This document shows, piece by piece, positions 55,555 to 64,000 of a DNA stretch of 64,000 bases. A model generated the notes under the pieces. The model searched no databases, was not told the DNA's origin, and saw nothing but the letters and a program-made list of their open reading frames with translations. The stretch's first letter is position 1, and the number at the start of each line of letters is the position of its first letter. The translations under genes were made by a program, and so were the position numbers. Source of the DNA: Hermatobates lingyangjiaoensis (lineage: Eukaryota; Arthropoda; Insecta; Hemiptera; Hermatobatidae); assembly GCA_026182355.1 (NCBI GenBank), contig JAPFBL010000233.1:1178001-1242000 (forward strand), written 5' to 3'.

Positions 55555-55815
55555 TAAAAAAACAAAAGTCTTCTCACAAATGAAGTTTTATTCAACAACA
55601 ACAACGCGTTTCAAACACTTTGTGTTCATCATCAGGAAGACACCAAGGATGTGGTGCTGAAGGGTTAGTGTCTTCTTGATAATGAACACAAAGTGTTCGA
55701 TACGCGTTGTTGTTGTTGTTGAATAAAACTTCTTTTGTGAGGAGACTTTTGTTTGTTTATACATTTTACCTCAGAATGAGTAAATACCACACAATTACGG
55801 ATTGCACAACTACTG
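55555..55815. mobile_element. Fold-back PLE-type element, ACGCGU family (variant D)
   Basis: Arms with AACAAAAGTCTTCTCAC and its complement, GAATAAAACTTC and (TTG)n. The left arm (minus, 55603-55635) has CTGATGA, one extra T, helix II GAACAC/GTGTTT, GAA, ACGCGT. The right arm core has decayed (TTGATAA; GATA for GAAA). Helix I pairing is unclear. Outer sequence ACTCATT...GTGCAATC matches 14.75 kb. Confidence 0.7.
55603..55635 (-). ncRNA. Hammerhead-like core (ACGCGU, variant D)
   Basis: CUGATGA, extra U, six-pair helix II (one G-U), GAA and palindromic ACGCGU followed by U-G. The helix I flanks (TCTTC and GTTGTTG) pair poorly, so the motif may be inactive. Confidence 0.45.
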
Positions 55816-56029
55816 ATCGTTTACAAAGTTGTAATAAATGATAATACGTATGGAATATTGTCATGTTGGCATTTATGAAAATATACTCTTTTTTTAAAAG
55901 TACTGTTTTTTAACTGTTCCAAATTAATGTAAATCAGAAAATATAGTTTTGATTTTTGTTGAAAATACTAAAAATTTTGAATATTTGTTTATCCAAAATA
56001 TAAAGTGGGTGGAATTAATTTATACTAAT

Positions 56030-56240
56030 ATAAAAAAAAACAGAGACATGTTTCAAGAGGATTACTTGTCAAATAATATAAAAAGAATACATAGAAGAAA
56101 TTGACTCAAATCACTTTTACATTTCGACTAATTGACAGCTTATTCCACTTCTACTCCTGATGAGGACGACAGTCAAAATATAGAAGTGAATTTTGTCAGC
56201 TCTATGTGTTTTTACTAAGTAATTGGACTATATATTAATG
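56030..56240. mobile_element. Fold-back PLE-type element, AUAU family, decayed
   Basis: Arms with AATACATAGAAGAAATTGACTC and its diverged counterpart. The right core (plus, about 56157) has CTGATGA, GAC/GTC helix II and AAAATATAG: the GAA has become AAA. The left arm lacks a core. Confidence 0.5.
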
Positions 56241-59200
56241 TACAAACTTAAAAATTATTTCAGATTTTTAAGTACATACAGTTAAGATAATAGAAATTAC
56301 CAAGTATAATGAAAAATGTTTACATATTTAATATACATACATAATCAAATCGAAAAACTTTACAGATTTGAATTTAAAAATTCTTATTGCTAATCTCCAA
56401 GAGAAAAATCATATTTTTTAAAAAAATACTTTAATTATTCTTCAATTATAATAGATTTTTATAAGCTATTTGATTTTCAAATATACGCATGTAATTTTAT
56501 GTTTTGTATAGCCCAGTTATAATCAGTTTGTTATTACTTTTTGTTTTATATATTTTTCTAATTCAATTGGAATAGTTAGCCAATTAGATTTTCAGTATAT
56601 CCTTGAAGCTTTAAAATGAGGAATGGTATCGAAAAGGATGCAGTTTTTCCAAGTTAACGTACTTTTTCATTATGAATATTTATTGATGAAATACGTAGTG
56701 TACTGGAAAAAAAATATTGAAGCATTTTTCCTATATATTTGATAGTTTAATTTTTTTATACCTTGCAATTATACTGAATGATAACTCATAATAAAGTTAT
56801 TTTGAGCCTTTATAAATTCAATCTAAATTATTTGAAATAAAGCGATTGACTAGATTGCTGTTACATGTTTTTATTAGTTTTCACACTAAAAGGTTTGATA
56901 AAACGCTGTTGTTGGCATGAAAGTGTTTTCGTGCCTTTAATTTATCAGCCAAAGCGTCAAGTCGATAACGAGGTGCTTCAAACACTCCTGATGAAACTGT
57001 CAGAGGAGGAAGAGAAATGGCAAACCTCGCATCAATTCTCAACTAGCAAGCTGCACTTAATGAACTCTATACAATCCTTTGCATCATCAAAAAACAGTTT
57101 AAGTCTTTCTTTTCATACAATTACAAATAATCAGAATTAAATAACATGTTTGTTTTGTATTAGCAAATACATTACATTTTATATAGTATATATAATCACA
57201 GGTTTCCAATTCGTAACAATTATTAATTGAAAACAAATATAATTTTTTTTAAATTTAAAATATTTTGGAAGTTCCAATTAATATTATTATATTAATTATT
57301 ATTAATATTAATACTATATTGATATTAAATGAACTATATTAATATTAACTATTAGTTCCAAGACCACTGGATACAAATATAGATAGATCTCCCTTGTTCA
57401 TACTATTTTGTTCAGCACATTGCACAGTTCAGTATGCGAACCAATAAAAGTTATAAACGTTCAGATAAAATTATAAAAGTTATAAATACATTTATTGACT
57501 CTGTAGTTACTAAAATATATATAAAAAAAACCACATGTTATACATAACGATAGATAGTTACACGATAGTACAGATGAAAAAAAAAATTCTTAATTCCTAA
57601 TTACTATAAATACATGAATTGTACAACTTACAGTGTATATCTTTAGCACTGTAAGTGTTAAATTAGAGTTATATATCTTTAGATCATAAAGCCAAATGAA
57701 GTGTTTAATATTTAAAAAAAAATATTAGTAATAGTATAAAATTGTCACTTCTGAACCATAGAAATTCAAAACAGCACTTATAAATCACAGATTAAGCATA
57801 TCATAAGTTAAGACCTATGGTTCATAAATCTAACGTATTGAGATAATATTACAGCATCAACTAATACCAAAGTCCAAAACCATAATCAACTTTGCAAAAT
57901 TTTAAATAAATAATAAACTTATTCAAAATGAAACAGATTGATTAAATCAATACTGACGACTGAAAAACTTCGTCTGATTAATTGTTCTAGATTGTGCTGA
58001 GCAATTTGCGTATTTTAGTAGTTTAAACTGGTTTGAAACCAGGATTTAACATCCATCATTCTTTGGATTCATTCAAATTATAATTTTTATAATAACCGGG
58101 AAGTACCATATTATGATTGGTGAAAAATGATTATTCTAAGTTTTAAAGGTTCGTATGGTTTTATACGTCCATCTGATGCATCCATAATAAGTAATTTTTT
58201 ATTCAGAAACAATAACCTTCATGCACATCAAAGCTGTATTAGCTCCAAGAGGATTTTGCAGTTTCGAACTTCAATATTATACACTGGCTGCTTGGATGGA
58301 ATTTATAAATGTCATTTCTATAGTACGGGATAAGTGATCAGTTATAATATTATTTCTTTATTCAGCATGTCACCTTGGAGAACCTTTATTTCTTTCTTTT
58401 TTGCTTGAATGCAAAAAGGAGTGGATTATGCTCAACAAATATATCATGAAAATACGCTTTTCTAGGTGATTTTTAAACGGATCTATTGATATGTGCATAC
58501 TAAAAAGCTATCTGTCGTTTGCACAACATTTCATTTGTTGTTCAATAAATTATTTTGAAAGCTATAACCAATAAGTAAATTATTGTATTAATTTGCCACC
58601 AACTTGCTAAATTATAACTACATATATAGAAGACAAGTGAGTTTTCGGTTTTGATTTTTAGTAATTCAAGAATACAAAATTTACGAGTTTCAAAATTTTT
58701 TTTATATCTTTATAAATCAACCAGGAAATCAACCATATGCCATTCTTTGTAACATATATTTGATATTAACCCTTTCTCAGTCTAACGGACTTTTGCATTC
58801 TAACACCAAATGCTTTATAAATATTGGTCTTAATTTTACTTCATGACAAAAAAAAAATAGTATTCACGATGTCGTGATATTGCTTCAAAAAAAGCCAAGC
58901 TAGTAGCTACTGAATGTCTTCAATGCAACAAAGCTTTTTGTTGCATTAGCATGCATTTAGTATGCAACAAACTTTTGACTATCTTAAAACCGGAAAGGCA
59001 TAAATTAAAATAATATTTATCACCTTACAATGCCTTAACATACATCAGATATATAGTCTATGTCCAGATAATCTTCATTTTGGATAATGTTTTCACGCAA
59101 TGAAGAATGTTAATCGTATTTCATATCATATCAAGTACAAATTCTTTCTGCTCTGCTATTTACTACAGCTGTATCAAATTGACATTTATATAACTACTTT

Positions 59201-59649
59201 CTATACAGTAAATAATAATAAGTTCATGGATTTAACATCATTACAAAGAGCAATCTAGTACTAAAAAAAAGAACAGTATTAAGTCTCTCATAGGACATTT
59301 TGAGATTTTTTTATCAAATTCTTAGTAAAATATTTCTCCTCCTTATAAGTAAACCTAATTAGTTGATTTACCTAAACTAGTAAGTACCTAATTAGATGAT
59401 TCAATCACTTCACTAACCTGTAATGAAATCATTAAACATGAAATCATAACCTTTATGTAGAAATGATTCTACATGATTATGATAATGTTTAATAGCGGTT
59501 GATATAACTCCTACACAATAACTACATTAAAATAAACAAGTTGTTTGACAATGAGGCAGTTATTATTTTGACTTATATTAAAGTTGAGTGTAGCCATAAC
59601 TTTGCACTACAGTTTTTGTTTTTTTTTTTATGAATTTGTTATTTTAAGT
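56241..59649. other. AT-rich stretch with unsupported frames
   Basis: No gene is supported. 56865-57140 contains a mixed-composition frame (described separately). A 68-residue frame at 58127 has no domain. 57285-57355 is an ATTAATATT-type simple repeat. The rest is AT-rich. Confidence 0.45.
56865..57140 (+). CDS. Unidentified 91-residue open frame, possible exon
   Basis: Codons 20-75 have mixed, protein-like composition (R-C-C-W-H-E-S-V-F-V-P-L, then Q-P-K-R-Q-V-D-N, then a K-L-S-E-E-E-E-K-W helix-prone stretch) and higher GC than the flanks. A T-rich run ending in AG precedes it near 56880, which could serve as an acceptor. The end is AT-rich. I recognise no domain. A host exon or an old element fragment are both possible; chance cannot be excluded. 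Confidence 0.2.
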   Translation: MFLLVFTLKGLIKRCCWHESVFVPLIYQPKRQVDNEVLQTLLMKLSEEEEKWQTSHQFSTSKLHLMNSIQSFASSKNSLSLSFHTITNNQN

Positions 59650-59662
59650 TAACACCACTGAA

Positions 59663-59963
59663 AAAGGCCAGGTTAGGTCAATGGTTAACGTACTCGCCTC
59701 TGGGCTAGTAGTCGGGAGTTCGATCACCACCTGGCCCTCGATTTATTCACGCGGGAGGTGAATAAATCTGAGTACTTCGTCCCTCGGAGAGGACGTTAAG
59801 TCGTCTGTCCCGAGCTTGTACGATGTCAGGTACTCGTTAAAAATTCCTAGTCAAAATGTACTTGAGTTAGGCAAAATTTAGGACTCCCAATGTAGAATCT
59901 GTATAATCACCGATTAAACGTTATCACACGCTAGGGGATTGGTTTAAACAATAATAATAATAA
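59663..59963 (+). mobile_element. Full-length SINE, second tail type, with 13-bp target duplication
   Basis: Flanked by TAACACCACTGAA at 59650-59662 and 59964-59976, so the ends are exact. Plus strand: tRNA-like head GGCCAGGTTAGGTCAATGG with A-box-like TTAACGTACTCGCC and B-box-like GAGTTCGATCACC. The body has TTATTCACGCGGGAGG, GGACGTTAAGTCGTC and GTACGATGTCAGG. The tail is ATAATCACCGATTAAACGTT ... GGTTTAAAC, then (AAT)n. The tail differs from the AACCT-ending copies after GGACTCCCAATG, so a different partner LINE is likely. Confidence 0.88.
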
Positions 59964-60071
59964 TAACACCACTGAAGATGAAAACCTTTGAGTACAAACG
60001 TTAGAAGGGAAGATATTTGAAAAATCCATATGTCGATTTCTTTATTGTATATTTCACAATTTACATAATAT

Positions 60072-60382
60072 GGTTAGAATAGGTTAGGTTGCAATGGCCG
60101 TACATGAGAGATCACACATAGAACAAAGATTGACCCTTTTTAATACCACACAATGAAACTTCTACATTGGGAGTCTTAAATCTTACCTAACCAAAGTGTA
60201 TTTAAAGTAGGGATCTTTCAGCAGTACCTGACATCGTGTAGGCTCAGTAGCAATCTCTGAGAGACGCGTGTACAGATTTTTTTGAATTTCGCAGGTGAAT
60301 GAACTGAGGACCAGAGTGGCTATCAAACCATGAGTCTACCAGACGAGAAGTGAGAATGTTAGCCACTGAACCAGAATTGCCT
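60072..60382 (-). mobile_element. Full-length SINE with AACCT tail
   Basis: Minus strand: head with TTCAGTGGCTAACATTCTC and GTTTGATAGCC, body with ACGATGTCAGGTACTGC and GGACTCCC counterparts, tail GTGTGATCTCTCATGTACGG, then AACCTA repeats. Lies 109 bases from the plus-strand SINE, in opposite orientation. Confidence 0.8.
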
Positions 60383-61330
60383 TTGACTTAATATAGTTTT
60401 ATTGAGCCTCCATCCAATAGATCCAAAAAAAAAAGAGAAAACGTAGCTATAAACTTAATTTGCATTTGACTTAGATCACAAGTGCGTACAAATTAGAGTC
60501 ACAAAAGTGTTTAAGTTATCTAAAATCTATTAAACATTTTTGTTAAAAAGATAGCTTAAAGGGAGTTAAAGGAACAATTAAACTTTACACAAAATTTAAA
60601 GTTGTACACCTTGAAGGTGGCAATACTGATGTTTAAATGTAATGCCCATGAAGCAAAGTGTTAGTCTTTAACTTAACGAAGTAGAGTCTAATATAATAAA
60701 GGTGTATCTTCTGTTTGTTTGATTAGTTGTGAGTTTACTGTTTGTTATCAAACTTTTCCCAGAATCATTAACATGGATCAACATATAAATGCTACTATAT
60801 TAAACTGTATCAAAAGAAGATAACTTGAAAATGTACGATTCATTTGTGAATCGTACATAAGCATTGTGTAATGATGTAATATAGGATTTTTTTTACTACA
60901 TTTCCGTTTTTAATTTTAGACAATTTTGTTATTTTTTATATTTTGTAACCTCTACATCAGCCGCCAATAGACAATATAAATACCACAATAGCAAAATACG
61001 AAAGTATTTATGTATATTAATTAAATAATATAACTTAGAAACATTTTTTCATAGTATTGTAATTAAATTTTGTATTGATGTAACCCTGAATATGTCTACA
61101 AATATATACAGAACGTCAGCTTAAAAGTTTTGTATTCTTTGAAGCTAGACCAAACCAATGATAAAAAAAATAAGTGTGCAATATGACTGTATAAATTTGA
61201 ACCAGCAAGTCATAGATAACTTTTTATGTACTAGTGAGGATTAGTATTCTTTAAATTATTGGTATAATATTAATAAATTCTCATATCGTTTATGAGAATA
61301 AATTAATATATTTTATATATATTATTTAAG
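60383..61330. other. AT-rich non-coding stretch
   Basis: No gene is seen. 60832-60858 contains a small palindrome (ACGATTCATTTGTGAATCGT). AT-rich otherwise. Confidence 0.5.
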
Positions 61331-62045
61331 AAAAAACGAAAGAGGAGGAGAAGGTGGGCAAGGGCTAGGCCTGACCTTCGTTTTACATCATTCCAACTTC
61401 CCAAATCCTCTCTTCTTATCCCAGCCCCAATCCAAGGCGTTATGTAATCCGTGCTGAAGGATAAAGGGGTAACTGTATTACTAACGGAGCCTAAAGGGTA
61501 CCTGGCGACACCCTTGAGTAAATAACCTTACTCCGGTATGCGGTGCTTTGCCGAAACGGACAAAATACCACCGATAGAGCTTCAGGGATTTTATCCTGTA
61601 TGATACTAAGGAGAAGGAAATCCGGAGACCATCCTCCGGAAGCGTAGAGGATCCAAAAGCAATAACTAGTCGGAGCCAACCTCCCACAACTGCACCTAAG
61701 GACCCGAAGAAGACCGTCCTGAAGAAGGAGAAAGGAAGTTACATTCTCCCGAAACGAAGGGAGCATGAATGGGCATTATCAATGATGGTTTGTGCAGATT
61801 CTGCAAAGATGATGAAGAAACACCATTCCACCTGCTGGCTACTGTCAGGTCACGTTGCTTCAAAGAGGTAGGTACTACAGAACACACAACAAAACAATAG
61901 AAACACTTTTACCGCTGGACCCAGCAAAAGTGCTGAGCTTATTGTATGCGTTGGAGCTAACTGCTGGGTTACTTTAGTACAGAAGGGGGAAGAATTACAA
62001 TAGTTTTTTTAAGACGCAATGCTATAGTCACTCTCAAAGAATCAT
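61331..62045 (+). pseudogene. LINE 3' fragment (ORF2 C-terminal zinc knuckle)
   Basis: GC-rich block. On the plus strand at 61765-61875 the frame reads G-L-C-R-F-C-K-D-D-E-E-T-P-F-H-L-L, the CRxC...EETxxHLL motif that ends ORF2 of several non-LTR retrotransposon clades. In another frame P-L-D-P-A-K-V-L-S-L-L-Y-A-L-E-L precedes a stop near 61976, the usual kind of LINE ORF2 ending, followed by a short 3' UTR. The first Cys of the knuckle's second half is replaced by Thr-Val-Arg. The preceding 61340-61750 is GC-rich with overlapping minus-strand frames (68-91 residues) that I take as antisense to the element. Confidence 0.6.
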
Positions 62046-62345
62046 AAAAAAATTATATTATTTACTAATAATAAATAATTTTTAATTATGATAAATATAT
62101 ATTAAAATGTATTAATTATTTAATATAATAACATATATTTTGTCAAATCAAATGTCCTCACATGCATTTAGAAATGTATTATTATTAGGAATGTATTATA
62201 TGTATTAGATATGGATATCTTATACATATAGAAATGACAAAATAAATATAGCAGGATTTAAACAAATAATTCTTAAATTAATGTAATTACTTTTTTTATA
62301 TACCTTTACAATATATGGGCAGCTTGTCCATATATATAATAATAA
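62046..62345. other. AT-rich non-coding stretch (repeated at 62.55 kb)
   Basis: The AGAAATGACAAAATAAATA...GCAGGATTTAAA block at 62230-62300 recurs at 62571-62640 around the fold-back, with CAGCTTG further on. This may be a duplicated flank. Confidence 0.5.
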
Positions 62346-62495
62346 AAAGATTTCACAATAAACACATGAAATAACAATCAATGATCAAACCACAATAAGA
62401 AAATGGGAAAACAAGACTAAGATCTTTCAACCGTACCAAGCGGTCTTCATCTTGTTTTCCCATTTACGTATTGTGGTTTGATCATTGATATATAA
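62346..62495. mobile_element. Fold-back PLE-type element, AGAUCU family, right core lost
   Basis: The left arm (minus) has AGTC/AGATCT/TTC and GACCG helix II, but the sequence stops at GATGA, so CU of CUGANGA is missing at the junction. The right arm is only the outer sequence. TTTCACAATAAACACATGAAA marks the outer left end. Confidence 0.65.
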
Positions 62496-62645
62496 TAATA
62501 TATATGTTATTACATAAAATATATTATAATATATATGTTGTCATATGAAATGTCCACACATACATTAATATAGAAATGACAAAATAAATAGCAGGATTTA
62601 AAACAATAATTCTTAAATTAATGTAATTACTTTTTTTTTCTATAA

Positions 62646-63895
62646 ACCATTACAATGCATCGGCAGCTTGAGAATAGATAAAGTAGTATGAAGATTTATG
62701 TTGGGTGATTTTATCATGTAATAAGTGAAAATGGTTTCGAGGAGTCTTGCATGGTGGGGGCTAAATGGTGCTGGCTCATCGATCTGAAGGCGAGATGAAG
62801 ATGTGCTGGCTAAGGCGGGCTGAGGTCTGGCCAGTGGTCAGCCTGAGTTGTGTTCCCATCACCTTCAGGGTTGCCCACCCCCCCACCCTCCTTCTCACAC
62901 CGCCGCCACCTTTCTCAAAATCACCCCCTTCCAAAAGTGTCGTCCACACACCTACTAAACAGTCCTAATTTATCCTGGTGTGAACCTGCTAAGTATTTCA
63001 CCAAAGCATCTTATTTTATTTATACAACCTCTCCACTACAATAAAGTCCAGTACAGTACACCTCCGGTTTTTGTATAATCGTTTGCAAGGTTGTAATTTA
63101 CCCCGTCTACTTTATTCTCGCTCCAGTAAGCATTTTCTTTATTTTTAGGACAAAGACACCTCATTTTACACTACTGCCTTAAGCTTAATACAGTATATAT
63201 ATAACAAATCTATTCCAAATTGTTAAGCAAAAGAGTTATAATCACAATATTTTATATTTTAATCTATGTTGGATCAGATTTAGAACTACGAACTAGGCAA
63301 TCGAATAACATCTCATTTCCTGATTTAATATAAATCACTTAGCACATCGCTCCGACTTGCGATGTTTAGTTCAGACTTAACTTATATGTATATACAACAA
63401 ATCCATGTAAAAATAATGCTTCACTATCAAATGTTTATAACATATTCAGAAGTTAATAATAGAATAACATTTTTTTTTCAGTAAATATATTGTTTTTTTT
63501 TAAAATAAACTAAAAATATTACCTGTCTCGACTAGAATATGGCCAAACTGTACCAAGAGCTTCTAATGTGATACAACTTCCTGCCGTTCTTCTAGAGAAG
63601 GTTCTTTGATGAAATCATTTTTATCTGGACCCATTACAAACACATTTAGAATTTTTTCACGTTTGTAATTTTTAAACTGAAAAAAATAACTTAAGTTTAG
63701 TAAAGTTAAATTATATCCGTTAATATTTTATTATAAAACAATATTTTAACATCCATTATTATAAACAGAAGATTGATATCGACATATTGACCTAAAGATT
63801 TCTGTTTTTCACGAAAAAACATAGAACTGAATCTATGTGTGTTATCGTTTTTTTCGAAATATAGTATGGTACATAGGGCCCATTTCGTTTTTTGG
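62646..63895. other. Non-coding stretch with a GC-richer block
   Basis: No gene is supported. 62700-62985 is GC-rich with C runs and proline-rich frames (62765-63044) that come from poly-C/CT composition. Many AT-rich homopolymers follow. Confidence 0.45.
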
Positions 63896-64000
63896 TCTCC
63901 CTTTTCTTTTCTCCTGAAGACGGACTGCCCGAAAATTTGAATCTGTAAGTGTGTTTCCTTACACTATGTGTTACTCTTCTTGAATTTTGAACTCGTATTG
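63896..64000 (+). mobile_element. PLE-type arm, AAUU family, cut by window end
   Basis: Starts TCTCCCTTTTC and ends with TGAATTTTGAACTCGTATTG at the window edge, the same outer sequence as at 8.27 kb. Any second arm lies outside the window. Confidence 0.6.
63911..63941 (+). ncRNA. Hammerhead-like ribozyme motif (AAUU), near window end
   Basis: CUGAAGA 63914-63920, one extra C, short helix II GG/CC, GAA 63931-63933, AATT 63934-63937, U, GA. Helix I CUC/GAA has two pairs. Weaker than the 37.4 kb copies. Confidence 0.45.

Noticed and set aside
59663..59740. tRNA gene
   Set aside because: The head has A- and B-box-like sequences, but it is joined to a SINE body, flanked by target duplications, present in about ten diverged copies and does not fold into an intact cloverleaf by eye.
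61481..61887. Three overlapping minus-strand frames of 63-91 residues
   Set aside because: They overlap each other in different frames and lie antisense to the LINE fragment whose CRxC...HLL motif reads on the plus strand.

Overview
The window looks like intergenic or deep-intronic DNA from an invertebrate animal, possibly an arthropod. It is strongly AT-rich and full of microsatellites and dead transposable elements. I could not support any intact host protein gene, rRNA or true tRNA gene. The evidence for an animal is a tRNA-derived SINE in about ten copies, hAT-type non-autonomous elements with 8-bp target duplications, a mariner pseudogene, at least three non-LTR (LINE) remnants and many Penelope-like (PLE) fragments. 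The SINE and one LINE end in short AACCT/TTAGG-like runs, which recalls arthropod telomere repeats; this is only a weak hint.

The outstanding content is a set of at least nine sequence families of fold-back elements. Most sit next to or inside (TA)n tracts. Each family carries a hammerhead-ribozyme-like motif: CUGANGA, one extra base, a closed helix II, GAA, a short self-complementary helix III, then U/A/C, with flanks that pair as helix I in most families. Helix III differs by family (ACGCGU, AGAUCU, ACAUGU, AGCU, ACGU, AAUU, AUAU) but is always palindromic. Helix I, II and III sequences differ between families while pairing is kept, which is what a conserved RNA fold predicts. The motif occurs in both arms of the inverted repeats. 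In the 39.8-40.7 kb element an open frame begins inside helix III and reads into a peptide related to two other fragments in the window (38.75 and 41.46 kb). All share a C-terminal LLPxxTNI block just before (TA)n. I read these as N-termini of Penelope-like retroelements, a group known to carry hammerhead motifs.

Layout: 1-4.7 kb, no gene, two GC-richer unique islands. 4.7-5.5 kb, PLE fold-backs. 5.65-6.2 kb, hAT MITE. 7.95-8.35 kb, SINE plus PLE fragment. 10-14 kb, PLE-type arms and a dispersed repeat. 14.7-17.6 kb, several fold-backs including a perfect 101-bp-arm hairpin. 18.7-20 kb, SINE disrupted by a 120-bp module that recurs 1 kb away, plus a possible exon-like block. 26.9-27.45 kb, mariner pseudogene. 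27.9-28.3 kb, hAT MITE. 29.2 kb, fold-back. 29.9-30.9 kb, inverted-repeat element with a 10 x 29-bp array. 33.3-33.8 kb, LINE 3' end. 35.2-35.9 kb, SINE with nested hAT MITE. 37.3-41.7 kb, PLE cluster. 42.6-45.2 kb, further fold-backs and a SINE. 46.7-49.7 kb, internally duplicated LINE ORF2 pseudogene (minus strand). 50.1 and 55.6 kb, fold-backs. 53.5, 59.7 and 60.1 kb, SINEs. 55.0-55.35 kb, possible LTR. 61.3-62.0 kb, LINE 3' fragment. 62.4 and 63.9 kb, PLE fragments.

The parts relate mainly as parasites. The SINE shares its 3' tail with a LINE in the same window, so it probably used that LINE's machinery. The fold-backs probably depended on PLE reverse transcriptase. Scattered non-repetitive GC-richer islands may be regulatory DNA of a distant gene, but that is inference. 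All identifications come from reading the sequence; no database search was run.
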